A DNA stretch of 12,152 nt from Bryobacteraceae bacterium (GCA_030044325.1 JASHWA010000611.1:1-12152), one strand, 5' to 3'. Positions 1-7,125 are shown, counted from the first letter of the stretch. Made by a program: numbers and translations. Notes: generated by a model from the sequence alone, not told the origin.

Positions 1-759
1 TCCAGCCGCGACGCGCTGGACGGATTCGTTAAATTCTCGACGCCCATGGTCGCCAACGGAAAAGTTTACGCCGTCACCAACGACGCGCTCTATGTGCTCG
101 GCCTTCTCTCACCACCCCCGGCGATCTCCATCACCAATGCCGCAAGCCAGCAGGTCGGGCCCGCCGCTCCCGGATCGCTCATCAGCATCTACGGCTCGTC
201 GCTCGCGCAATCAACGCTCGGCGCGCCATCCTATCCGCTCCCGGCGACCCTCGCAGGAGCGGCGGTCACAGTCGGCGGACTTCCCGCGCCCCTGCTCTAT
301 GCGAGCCCCGGATTGATCAACGCCCAGGTTCCCTTCGAAACCTCCGCCGGCTCGGCCACCGTGACCGTCAACAACAACGTTTCGGCTATGCTCTCCATCG
401 CCGCAACCGCGCCGGGAATTTTCGGAACCATCAATGCCGACGGAACCGTGAACAGTTCCTCGAATCCCGCGCCCTCCGGAAGCCTGGTCGCGGTGTTCCT
501 CACCGGACTCGGCGCGGTGAATCCATCCGTCGGCGACGGCGCCGCCGCGCCCGCGGCCCCGTTCTCCTACGTGAGCGCATCCGTTTCGGCGACCGTCGGC
601 GGCCAGACCGCGCAAGTCGCCTTCGCCGGACTCGCGCCGGGATTCGCGGGCTTGTACCAGGTGAACCTGATTCTCCCGCGGCTCGCCACCGGAACCTATC
701 CGCTGGCGATCACCGCGGGAAACGTCCAGAGCAACACCGTCTCGATTTACGTTCAGTGA
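1..759 (+). CDS. C-terminal part of a secreted beta-propeller-like protein with Solibacter-type C-terminal domain (5' partial)
   Basis: The frame is open from base 1, so the gene begins upstream of the window; an internal ATG at 46 is not a credible start because the codons before it continue the same protein. The first ~37 residues (KFSTPMVANGKVYAVTND then LYVLGLL) look like the last blade of a PQQ-type or other beta-propeller repeat. A proline-rich linker (SPPPAISI) follows, then about 200 residues beginning NAASQQVGPAAPGSLISIYG and containing PLLYASPGLINAQVPFE. This is the pattern of the uncharacterized Solibacter C-terminal domain (TIGR03437 type), a Gly/Ala/Thr-rich beta-sandwich-like module found on many exported acidobacterial proteins. 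There are no cysteines and no membrane segment in the visible part. Export and a surface or binding role are inferred from the family; enzymatic activity cannot be judged without the N-terminus. The stop codon overlaps the convergent neighbour. Confidence 0.85.
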   Translation, partial: SSRDALDGFVKFSTPMVANGKVYAVTNDALYVLGLLSPPPAISITNAASQQVGPAAPGSLISIYGSSLAQSTLGAPSYPLPATLAGAAVTVGGLPAPLLYASPGLINAQVPFETSAGSATVTVNNNVSAMLSIAATAPGIFGTINADGTVNSSSNPAPSGSLVAVFLTGLGAVNPSVGDGAAAPAAPFSYVSASVSATVGGQTAQVAFAGLAPGFAGLYQVNLILPRLATGTYPLAITAGNVQSNTVSIYVQ

Positions 760-1538
760 CGTTTCCGCGCGAACTTCATCCCCGACCAGTCCGCGTCCAC
801 CGAACAGATCTTATAATCGACCATCCCCTGCGCGAGCGCGGCGCGCTGCACATCCAGTTTGCTGAAATCCGATCGCAGCCGCCCGCTCTGCTTCGGAAAC
901 ACAATCCACAGCGAGGCGTCTTTGGGCAGGCGCGCGCACACGAACCCGGTTTCCGCTTCGAGCTCCGCGCCGGATCGCACGAACCACAACGCCAGCTTCA
1001 CGCCTCCCACGATCGATTCGGTAAATTCGATCCCATCCGGTAAATCTACCAGCGTCTCAAAAAATCCCGCCGGCGCGCCGAGCATCGCGACCTTCATTCC
1101 CGGCTTCAGATCGAGCTTTTTTGACAGTACCGTCCCCGACCACTGCTGCATGTACGATTTCGCTTCAACCGGCGCCGCCGCCCCTGTTCTAATGACGCTC
1201 CCAATCGCGCTCCCCGCTTTCTCCCATGTCGTGAAACAGCACTCCGGCATCTCCGCCCGCAGCCGCGCGACTTTTTCCTCCACCCCGCCGGCGAACACGA
1301 TGGGAATTTGCCGCGTCGATTTGCTCGAGCGCAGCACCATCGCAACGGCGCGACCGTGCGACGGCGCAGCGTCCAGATCGATCACCACCGCCGCGGGCTC
1401 TGCATCGCGAATTTTCCCCACCAGCCCCGACGTGCGGAGCGGAGAGGCATCGACGCAAAATCCCGCGCCTTGGATCGCTCGCGCGCGCTGCGCCGCCTTC
1501 TCCGGTCTCCAGCAAACCACGCGAACGAGCGGCGCCAT
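753..1538 (-). CDS. Receiver-like / DUF3052-like two-domain protein
   Basis: This 261-residue protein has two parts. Residues ~4-115 resemble a degenerate response-regulator receiver: a first strand VRVVCW, AAVVIDLD at 49-56 where the phospho-acceptor strand should lie, and QIPIVFAGG at 77-85. I cannot confirm a full acidic pocket and conserved lysine, so phosphorylation is doubtful. Residues ~128-260 match the pattern of DUF3052: WSGTVLSKKLDLKPGMKVAM, then GAPAGFFETL, a central SLWIVFPKQSG, and the closing VDYKICSVDADWSGMKFARK. DUF3052 has no established biochemical role and usually occurs as a stand-alone protein. The start at 1538 is the first methionine matching the receiver-like strand. 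It lacks a clear Shine-Dalgarno, but a TAAGAT -10-like box at 1545-1550 suggests a leaderless mRNA. Its stop overlaps the convergent upstream gene by 7 bp. Existence of the gene is likely; its function is unknown. Confidence 0.82.
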   Translation of the reverse strand: MAPLVRVVCWRPEKAAQRARAIQGAGFCVDASPLRTSGLVGKIRDAEPAAVVIDLDAAPSHGRAVAMVLRSSKSTRQIPIVFAGGVEEKVARLRAEMPECCFTTWEKAGSAIGSVIRTGAAAPVEAKSYMQQWSGTVLSKKLDLKPGMKVAMLGAPAGFFETLVDLPDGIEFTESIVGGVKLALWFVRSGAELEAETGFVCARLPKDASLWIVFPKQSGRLRSDFSKLDVQRAALAQGMVDYKICSVDADWSGMKFARKRH

Positions 1539-1544
1539 CCCACG

Positions 1545-1550
1545 ATCTTA
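1545..1550 (-). promoter_or_regulatory. Possible -10 box for the DUF3052 gene
   Basis: Read on the minus strand this is TAAGAT, six bases before the ATG at 1538. A transcript starting the usual distance downstream would begin at or next to the start codon, which would explain the absence of a ribosome-binding site. No convincing -35 box is present, so this is tentative. Confidence 0.28.
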
Positions 1551-1704
1551 AAGGAAACCGGGACGGAGGACTTTCTGGAAGATGCCGCCCGTCCGGAATG
1601 CGGACACGTCGAAATCGGAATTTCATGCTTCCGGGCATCGCGAGAGCGTCCTCGCTCATCGCTGTCCCTCTTTCACACACGTTCGTTACGCCGGGCCCCT
1701 ACGG

Positions 1705-1710
1705 GATAAT
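1705..1710 (+). promoter_or_regulatory. Possible -10 box for the U32 gene
   Basis: GATAAT lies 13 bases before the preferred ATG at 1724, so the leader would be only about six bases. The -35 region (around 1682-1687, TTCGTT) is poor. It is placed in the 185-bp divergent spacer 1539-1723, in which I see no other feature. Confidence 0.28.
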
Positions 1711-1723
1711 GGGAACGAGAGCG

Positions 1724-4198
1724 ATGCGCCGCAAGCCTGAAATCATGAGTCCCGCCGGCCATTGGCCGCAACTCCGCGCGGCGATCGAAGCCGGCGCGGA
1801 CGCGGTCTATTTCGGCTTAAAACATTTTTCGGCCCGCGCGAAAACCGGATTTTCGCTCGACGATCTGCCGGAAGCGATGCGCACGCTGCACCGCCGCGGC
1901 GTGCGCGGCTACGTCACCTTCAACACGCTCGTGTTCGAGCACGAAATCGAAGCAGCCGCCCGCGTGATGGCCGCCATCGCGCGCTCCGGCGCCGACGCGA
2001 TGATCGTGCAGGATTACGGAATCCTGCGCCTGGCGCGCCAAATCGTTCCTGAAATGGAGCTCCACGCGAGCACCCAGATGAGCATCACCGACGCGGCCGG
2101 CGTCCGCTTCGCGCAGGCCGCGGGCGTGCAGCGCGTGACCCTCGCGCGCGAGCTGTCGCTCGATGAGGTGCGCTCGATTGTCGAAGAAACCGGCTGCCAA
2201 ATCGAAATCTTCGTGCACGGCGCGTTGTGCGTCGCCTACTCCGGCCAGTGTTTTTCCTCGGAGGCGTGGGGCGGCCGCAGCGCCAACCGCGGCCAGTGCG
2301 CGCAGGCCTGCCGCCTGCCGTACGAAATGCTGGTGGACGGGCGCGCGCAGCCGCTGGGCGACGCGCGCTATCTGCTTTCGCCCGGCGATCTGTACGCGCT
2401 CGAACACATTCCCCAAATCGTCGAGACCGGCGTCGCCGCGCTGAAGATCGAAGGACGCTACAAGGACGCCGGATACGTCGCGCTGACCACCCACGCCTAT
2501 CGCAAGGCGGTGGACGAGGCGTGGGCCGGCCGCGCCGCGCCCGTTTCGCGCGTCGAGCGCCTCGAGCTCGAACAGGTGTATTCGCGCGGGCTCGGGCCGT
2601 TTTTTATGACCGGCGCCAATCATCAGGCCGTGGTCATGGGACGCGCGCCGCGCCATCGCGGCGTCGAAATCGGACGCGTCGCGCGCGTCGAATCCGATCG
2701 CGTGATGATCGAAACGCGCGAGATCGCGGTCAAACCCGGCGACGGCATCGTGTTTGACGCCGCCGACTGGCGCAGTCCCGAGGAGCCCGAAGAAGGCGGC
2801 CGCGTGTATGAAACCATCCCTCGCGGCGCCCTGCTCGAACTGCGATTCGCGAGCGGCGCGATTCGCTTCGACCGCATCCGCGCCGGCGATATCGTCTGGC
2901 GCACGCACGACCCCGATCTCGATCGCGCCGCGCGCCCCTTCATCGACCCTCCCAGTCCCGTCGCGCGCCAGATCGTGGATGTTCGCGTCATCGCGCGCCA
3001 AGGCGAGCCTCTCATTGCGGAGTGGAAGCTCCGAAAGTCCGGTGTCCAGGCCCGCGTCGAATCCCGTCAGCCGCTCGGCCCGGCCCGCCATCGCGCGATT
3101 TCACCGGAAATCCTGCGCGAGCAGTTCGGCCGCCTCGGCAATACGGCCTACCAATTGGGCGAGCTCTCGCTCGACGCGATCGGATCACCCTTCGCGCCCG
3201 TGTCGATGCTGAACGATCTGCGCCGCGACGCCGTCGAGAAATTGATCTCCGCCGCCGAACTCGTCCCCGCCGTGACCGGCGGAGCTTTCGCCGCTCGGAA
3301 AGCCCTGCCCGTAAGGGCGGAGGTCGATCGCGTTGAGGGTCCGCAGCTCCACCTTCTGGTCCGCACGCCCGAGCAGCTCTCCGCCGCGATCGATTTTCAC
3401 CCCGCCAGCGTCACGCTCGATTATCTCGACCTGTACGGCCTGCGCCCGTCGATCCATCGCGTGAAAGCGGGCGGAATCGCCGCGCGCGTGGCAAGCCCGC
3501 GCATTCTCAAGCCCGGCGAGCGGCGCATCGCGAATTTTCTTCGCAGCCTCGACTGCGCGATCCTGGCGCGCTCCGCCGCAATGCTCGAAGAACTCGCCGG
3601 ATGCGAGCTCATCGGCGATTTCAGCCTCAACGCGGCCAATTCGCTGAGCGCCGAAGCGTACCTCGCCCTGGGCCTGGCGCGTATCACGCCCACGCACGAT
3701 CTGAACGCCGCGCAGATCGCCGAATTCGCGCGCCGCATCGGGGCCGCTCGCGTCGAGGCGATCGCGTATCAGCATCTCCCCGTTTTTCACACCGAGCACT
3801 GTGTGTTCTGCCGCTTTCTTTCCACCGGAACCAGCTACCGCGATTGCGGCCGTCCCTGCGAAAAGCATCGCGTGGAGCTCCGCGATTCGGCCGGCCGCGC
3901 CCATCCCGTCCTCGCCGACGTGGGATGCCGCAACACCGTTTTCGGCGCCGAAGCGCAGCAAGCGAGCGCACATTTCGACGGCTGGCTGCGCGCCGGAATC
4001 CGCCATTTCCGCCTGGAATTCGCCGCTGAATCGGCCGAGCAGGTGAGCCAAACCGCGCGCGCGTTCGCCTCCGCACTCGCTCGCGAAATCGATGCCGAAA
4101 CCCTCGCCGCGCGCCTCCAAAAAATCGCGCCGCAGGGCATCACCGAGGGCAGCCTCTTCGTCCCCAAAACTTATCGCGAGCTGCCGGTGTTGCAATAG
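1724..4198 (+). CDS. Long U32-family protein, candidate RlhA/TrhP-type RNA hydroxylation enzyme
   Basis: The protein has 824 residues from the ATG at 1724 (alternatives: 1709, or 1598, which would add a tail unlike the family). It opens with EIMSPAGHWPQLRAAIEAGA and DAVYFGLKHFSARA, the standard U32 barrel start. It carries the U32 signature EIFVHGALCVAYSGQC at 161-176, and cysteines 169, 176, 192 and 196 are candidates for an iron-sulfur cluster. A middle part (~350-500) is compatible with the DUF3656/'collagenase' insert. A C-terminal part has a second cysteine group: HCVFC (693, 696), DCGRPC (708, 712) and GCRNTVF (735). Older annotation calls the family peptidases or collagenases. E. coli RlhA (23S rRNA C2501 hydroxylation) and TrhP (tRNA uridine hydroxylation) show that RNA modification with prephenate-dependent chemistry is the better-founded role. 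The length exceeds E. coli RlhA (about 650 residues). Assignment to RlhA rather than TrhP is inference, so no gene symbol is given. Confidence 0.88.
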   Translation: MRRKPEIMSPAGHWPQLRAAIEAGADAVYFGLKHFSARAKTGFSLDDLPEAMRTLHRRGVRGYVTFNTLVFEHEIEAAARVMAAIARSGADAMIVQDYGILRLARQIVPEMELHASTQMSITDAAGVRFAQAAGVQRVTLARELSLDEVRSIVEETGCQIEIFVHGALCVAYSGQCFSSEAWGGRSANRGQCAQACRLPYEMLVDGRAQPLGDARYLLSPGDLYALEHIPQIVETGVAALKIEGRYKDAGYVALTTHAYRKAVDEAWAGRAAPVSRVERLELEQVYSRGLGPFFMTGANHQAVVMGRAPRHRGVEIGRVARVESDRVMIETREIAVKPGDGIVFDAADWRSPEEPEEGGRVYETIPRGALLELRFASGAIRFDRIRAGDIVWRTHDPDLDRAARPFIDPPSPVARQIVDVRVIARQGEPLIAEWKLRKSGVQARVESRQPLGPARHRAISPEILREQFGRLGNTAYQLGELSLDAIGSPFAPVSMLNDLRRDAVEKLISAAELVPAVTGGAFAARKALPVRAEVDRVEGPQLHLLVRTPEQLSAAIDFHPASVTLDYLDLYGLRPSIHRVKAGGIAARVASPRILKPGERRIANFLRSLDCAILARSAAMLEELAGCELIGDFSLNAANSLSAEAYLALGLARITPTHDLNAAQIAEFARRIGAARVEAIAYQHLPVFHTEHCVFCRFLSTGTSYRDCGRPCEKHRVELRDSAGRAHPVLADVGCRNTVFGAEAQQASAHFDGWLRAGIRHFRLEFAAESAEQVSQTARAFASALAREIDAETLAARLQKIAPQGITEGSLFVPKTYRELPVLQ

Positions 4199-4283
4199 TC
4201 GGGACGTTAGACAGCGGCCTTCAGGCCGCGCGTGGCTTTAGCCGCGCCGGTCGGCAGCGCTGAAAACCCGCCGTCCCAAACCA
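4199..4283. repeat. Two adjacent hairpins between convergent genes (REP-like element or bidirectional terminator)
   Basis: The whole spacer between the converging U32 and hydrolase genes is made of hairpin-forming sequence. The first hairpin, at 4214-4229, is perfect: GCGGCC, loop TTCA, GGCCGC. The second, at 4230-4247, pairs GCGTGGC with GCCGCGC (one G-T pair) around a TTTA loop. There is no T-run after either stem, so it is not a classic intrinsic terminator. The position and paired-hairpin form resemble dispersed intergenic palindromes of GC-rich soil bacteria. Whether it is repeated elsewhere in the genome cannot be seen here. Confidence 0.55.
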
Positions 4284-5273
4284 TCACTCCTTGGGGAAAA
4301 CGAGCGGCAGCGCCACCTCGGCCGTGAACATGCACCGCGCATTGTGCCCGCACAACGGCACCACGGTCACCTTGTGGCGCGCGCCGAACTTCTCGTTCAC
4401 ATATTTCGCGAACGCCTGCCCCCGCGCCAGCCGCGTGGCGCCCTGCGCCATCGCCGGGCACGACGAATCGAATCCGCCCAGCGGCAGAATGTCGATCTCG
4501 CCCAGCAGATACGTCACCGGCCGCGCCGCAAGCTGCTTTTTTAGCTGATCGTCCGGAATTTTCGCCGTATATCCCGTGCGCCCTTCCAGCCCGTACGGCC
4601 AATGATCGAACGTGGTGCAGTTGCGCGCGTCGCGAAACGGCTGGAATCCGGCCGCCTCCGCGTTGGGCCGCGTGGCGTCGAGATACGCGTAGCTCGACGG
4701 ATTCGCGACGACGTAGCTCACGCGAACGCCCAGCGTGTCGTGAACCTTGTTGGCCATCTCATAGCGCGTCACGAACTGTCCGCCCGCCGAATGCCCCGCC
4801 ACCACGATCTCCTTCAGATTCGGAAACACGTCTTTGCGCGCCAGCTTCTTCACAATCGCGTCCATGAAATCGTAGGACGTCAGCTTGTCGTCGCTGATCG
4901 ATGTTCCGCCCGACCGCCAGCTGTCGCCGTTGCAGCTCCAGTTCACTTCGCCCGGACCGAGCGCGTCGCGGCAGCCGCGTCCGTCATTGGATGCGAAGCG
5001 CGGCGCGATCACCATGGTGTCGTCGAGCGCGTCGCCCAGAAACGCCGCCGCGATCGCCGTGCGGAAATAATTGTCGGCGTCGCGCCCCGCGCCGTGCACC
5101 ATGATGAACGCGCGCCGGATCGCGGGGTTGGGCGTCTCTAACGAATAGGTTCTGTAGATCAGCGACCGCGACCCTCCGCCGAGCGCGACCCACTCCGTGC
5201 AGCCGCTGGTCGAAATGCACGCGCCGCCGTGCGCCGCGGCGCACACCGCCAGAAAGCAACCAAATCGGAACAT
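4284..5273 (-). CDS. Secreted alpha/beta hydrolase (probable esterase or lipase-like)
   Basis: The 329-residue protein has a short export signal at its start (MFRFGCFLAVCAAAHGGA). The hydrolase fold is recognised by FIMVHGAGRD (HG at 60-61, oxyanion-hole region), the nucleophile elbow GHSAGG with Ser162, a likely acid in GEIDILP (Asp261), and His310 in LCGHNARC. Around eight cysteines lie in the mature part (for example 101, 114, 219, 272, 308, 314), which fits disulfide bonding outside the cytoplasm. The substrate cannot be read from the sequence; no lid, PHB-depolymerase lipase box or carbohydrate-binding module is obvious. It lies 24 bp downstream of dps on the same strand and may be cotranscribed with it. 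Only a weak ribosome-binding site precedes the ATG. It could also be an inactive or non-esterase hydrolase, but the catalytic residues all appear to be present. Confidence 0.85.
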   Translation of the reverse strand: MFRFGCFLAVCAAAHGGACISTSGCTEWVALGGGSRSLIYRTYSLETPNPAIRRAFIMVHGAGRDADNYFRTAIAAAFLGDALDDTMVIAPRFASNDGRGCRDALGPGEVNWSCNGDSWRSGGTSISDDKLTSYDFMDAIVKKLARKDVFPNLKEIVVAGHSAGGQFVTRYEMANKVHDTLGVRVSYVVANPSSYAYLDATRPNAEAAGFQPFRDARNCTTFDHWPYGLEGRTGYTAKIPDDQLKKQLAARPVTYLLGEIDILPLGGFDSSCPAMAQGATRLARGQAFAKYVNEKFGARHKVTVVPLCGHNARCMFTAEVALPLVFPKE

Positions 5274-5297
5274 TCCACGAGAATATCAACGAACCGG

Positions 5298-5921
5298 TCA
5301 GTGATGCGCGCGCCTGGCCGCGCCCACCATCTCGCCCAGATCGTCGCTTCTCGCGCCTTCCACGCCGCTGCCCGCAAGCTGCTCGGTGATGAACCACACC
5401 TCAAATTCGTTGGTGCGCAGAACGTTACTCACCAGCAGGTCGTTGGTGCCCTGATCGCCGTTTTCCGTCGCCGCATCGGCCGCTTCGCGCGTCTCTTCGA
5501 TGATGATCCCGTGCGCTTCAAGCAGCCGGAACAACTGCACGGTCGCGTCCTCACGCCCGCGCGGCGGCCGTTCGATGCGCGTCGTCTCGGCCACGTCGTG
5601 CGCCATGGCGATCGACACGCCGCCCAGCGTCTGGATGCGCTCGGCGATCGCGTCCACCAACTCCACCTGCTCGCCGAAATGCTTGTCGAACAGCAGGTGA
5701 AGCTGGTAGAAGGTCGGCCCGGAGACCTGCCAGTGATGCTTTTTGTACATGTCGCGCAGGCTCATCGTGTCCGCCAGGATCTGGTTGAGTTTTTCGCAAT
5801 TGGTCGCGCGAACTTTTTCGTCGAGCGAGATCGCGCGATTCACCACGGTCCCGTAGCGCTGGAACTCGCGCCGCGCGCCGTTAGGTTGTGGAGAGGTGTG
5901 TTCGGCATTCCTCTGTTTCAT
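5298..5921 (-). CDS. dps: Dps-family ferritin, DNA-binding protein from starved cells
   Basis: The 207-residue protein has the Dps ferroxidase centre with the same spacing as E. coli Dps: His63 in KKHHWQVSG, then His75 and Asp79 in YQLHLLFDKH, then Asp90 and Glu94 in ELVDAIAER. Dps forms dodecamers that oxidise ferrous iron with hydrogen peroxide, store it as ferric mineral and often shield DNA. The chain is longer than the usual ~165 residues, with a ~30-residue N-terminal tail containing several Arg/Lys residues and a C-terminal tail ending in ARRAHH; such basic tails can bind DNA. The start is supported by a purine-rich GGGAGGG on the minus strand at 5934-5940, twelve bases upstream. It is divergent from sodC and upstream of the secreted hydrolase. 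A role in peroxide and iron stress is established for the family; direct DNA binding here is inference. Confidence 0.92.
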   Translation of the reverse strand: MKQRNAEHTSPQPNGARREFQRYGTVVNRAISLDEKVRATNCEKLNQILADTMSLRDMYKKHHWQVSGPTFYQLHLLFDKHFGEQVELVDAIAERIQTLGGVSIAMAHDVAETTRIERPPRGREDATVQLFRLLEAHGIIIEETREAADAATENGDQGTNDLLVSNVLRTNEFEVWFITEQLAGSGVEGARSDDLGEMVGAARRAHH

Positions 5922-6033
5922 GTGGAATTAGATCCCTCCCAAGGCGCCAAGTTGCACCATTTTCGTCACACCACCCGGGTTTGCCGGCTCCACCAAATCC
6001 CAAAATGTCTTAGACTATCCGAGAGGAGAGAAC
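5922..6033. promoter_or_regulatory. Shared divergent control region of dps and sodC
   Basis: These 112 bp must hold promoters for two oxidative-stress genes read in opposite directions. For sodC, TAGACT at 6011-6016 is a possible -10 box with transcription starting near 6023, just ahead of the ribosome-binding site AGGAGAG; the matching -35 is weak. For dps only the Shine-Dalgarno-like GGGAGGG is evident. I could not identify an OxyR, PerR or Fur box with confidence. Confidence 0.4.
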
Positions 6034-6558
6034 ATGAACTCTGCCGTTCGTATTGCGATCACCGGTGGTTTCGCCGCCGCGGCGATGTTCGCGGCCAATT
6101 CCGTCAAAGTGGAGCTGAAAGGCGCGGATGGTCAAAGCGTCGGCACGGCCACCATCACCGAAAACAAAGGCGGTTCCGGCGTCACCGTCAAGCTCGACCT
6201 GAAAAATCTTCCGCCGGGAGAGCACGCGCTGCATTTTCATCAGAACGCCAAGTGCGAAGCGCCCGGATTCACCAGCGCGGGCGGCCATTTCAATCCCGAC
6301 AAGTCGCATCACGGCGTCGATAATCCGCAGAGCCCCAAGCCGCACGCCGGCGACATGCCGAATTTCACCGTCGGTCCCAAGGGAACGGTCAAAACCACCA
6401 TCAGCGATCCGCGCGTGAATCTCGGCTCCGATATGCACTCGCTGTATTCGAACGGAGGGACCGCGCTGATCATCCACGCCAAGCCGGACGATATGAAATC
6501 CGACCCCTCCGGCAACGCCGGCGACCGCATCGCCTGCGGAACCATCACCAAGCCGTAA
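6034..6558 (+). CDS. sodC: Exported Cu/Zn superoxide dismutase
   Basis: The 174-residue protein has all metal ligands of bacterial SodC. The copper ligands are His67 and His69 (ALHFHQN), the bridging His85 (GGHFNP) and His148 (IIHAKPDD). The zinc ligands are His93 (SHHG), then His104 and Asp107 (PHAGDMPN). Cys74 and Cys168 are placed for the conserved disulfide, and Arg165 in GDRIACGT is the substrate-guiding arginine. Residues 1-21 form a signal peptide with a hydrophobic Gly/Ala core. There is no lipobox cysteine, so it is predicted to be soluble and periplasmic. The start is well supported by GAGAGGAGAGAAC directly upstream. It dismutates superoxide to peroxide and oxygen outside the cytoplasm; peroxide handling could then fall partly to the divergent dps. 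The GC-rich hairpin element immediately after the stop separates it from the convergent HIT gene. Confidence 0.96.
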   Translation: MNSAVRIAITGGFAAAAMFAANSVKVELKGADGQSVGTATITENKGGSGVTVKLDLKNLPPGEHALHFHQNAKCEAPGFTSAGGHFNPDKSHHGVDNPQSPKPHAGDMPNFTVGPKGTVKTTISDPRVNLGSDMHSLYSNGGTALIIHAKPDDMKSDPSGNAGDRIACGTITKP

Positions 6559-6560
6559 GA

Positions 6561-6616
6561 GGGGACTGGGGACTGGGACTGGGAATGCTTGCAATACCCA
6601 CTCCCCACTCCCCAGT
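6561..6616. terminator. G-tract/C-tract inverted repeat between convergent genes, possible bidirectional terminator
   Basis: Four G-tracts (6561-6564, 6568-6571, 6575-6577, 6581-6583), each separated by ACT, are followed after a 13-base loop by three C-tracts (6597-6599, 6603-6606, 6610-6613). The two arms, 6565-6583 and 6597-6616, can pair over about 18 positions with two mismatches and one bulge. The G-rich arm alone fits a G-quadruplex pattern with three-base loops. The element starts two bases after the sodC stop and ends two bases before the convergent HIT stop, so a transcription-ending role is plausible. There is no U-tract. Confidence 0.5.
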
Positions 6617-6618
6617 GC

Positions 6619-7110
6619 TCACTCCGCTTCACTTGCGGCCAGCAACGGCCTCAGCTTCTCGTACGACGTTTCCAGATCCTCCGGCAGCACGCGCGTCTCC
6701 GCGGTTGCGGTCATGAAATTCACATCCCCGTGCCAGCGCGGCAGCACGTGCATGTGGATATGCTGCGCGATGCCCGCTCCCGCGCTGCGGCCGATGTTCA
6801 TCCCGATATTCAGGCCGTCCGGATGGTAGGCGAGGCGCAGCGCCGATTCAGCCCGCTGCACCAGCGCCATCATTTCTCCGAGCGCCGCTTCGTCCGCGCC
6901 TTCCACCGTCGCGACGTGCTGATACGGCGCGATCATCAAATGGCCGCTCGTGTACGGAAAGCGGTTGAGCATGATGAAATTCCGCTCCGCGCGCAACAGC
7001 ACGAGATTGTTTTTATCGTCGCTTTCCGCCGCCACGCGGCAGAACAGACACTCCTCCGAATGCGCCGCGGACACGTAGCGGTAGCGCCACGGGCTCCACA
7101 GATGGTCCAT
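6619..7110 (-). CDS. HIT-family nucleotide hydrolase or Ap4A phosphorylase-like protein
   Basis: The 163-residue protein begins MDHLWSPWRYRYV, a start typical of the branch of HIT proteins annotated as Ap4A phosphorylase-like. CLFC at 21-24 is a likely zinc-binding pair. The nucleotide-binding part includes LNRFPYTSGHLMIAP (49-61) and GLNIGMNIG (99-107). The HIT motif is QHIHMHVLP, with His117, His119 and His121; the second or third histidine carries the nucleotide during catalysis. Such proteins cleave dinucleoside polyphosphates or nucleoside phosphoramidates in the cytoplasm; the exact substrate cannot be deduced. It follows the IHF/HU gene by 15 bp on the same strand, so it is probably the last gene of the rpsA operon. 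No strong ribosome-binding site is visible before the ATG, which suggests dependence on upstream translation. Confidence 0.92.
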   Translation of the reverse strand: MDHLWSPWRYRYVSAAHSEECLFCRVAAESDDKNNLVLLRAERNFIMLNRFPYTSGHLMIAPYQHVATVEGADEAALGEMMALVQRAESALRLAYHPDGLNIGMNIGRSAGAGIAQHIHMHVLPRWHGDVNFMTATAETRVLPEDLETSYEKLRPLLAASEAE

Positions 7111-7125
7111 ATTTTCGGGGTCGAT

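Noticed and set aside
1189..1680. Minus-strand frame starting in the 1539-1723 spacer with a GAGGGA before an ATG
   Set aside because: After the first ~45 residues it runs through the DUF3052 gene in a wrong frame and has no recognisable domain; a short leader peptide cannot be excluded but is unsupported.
1598..1723. N-terminal extension of the U32 protein
   Set aside because: The extra residues are unlike the family, which starts just before the PEIMSPAG segment; the ATG at 1724 (or 1709) fits better.
1817..3091. Long minus-strand open frame opposite the U32 gene
   Set aside because: It is a GC-rich antisense shadow: the plus strand encodes a recognisable family with conserved motifs, and the minus-strand protein shows no domain.
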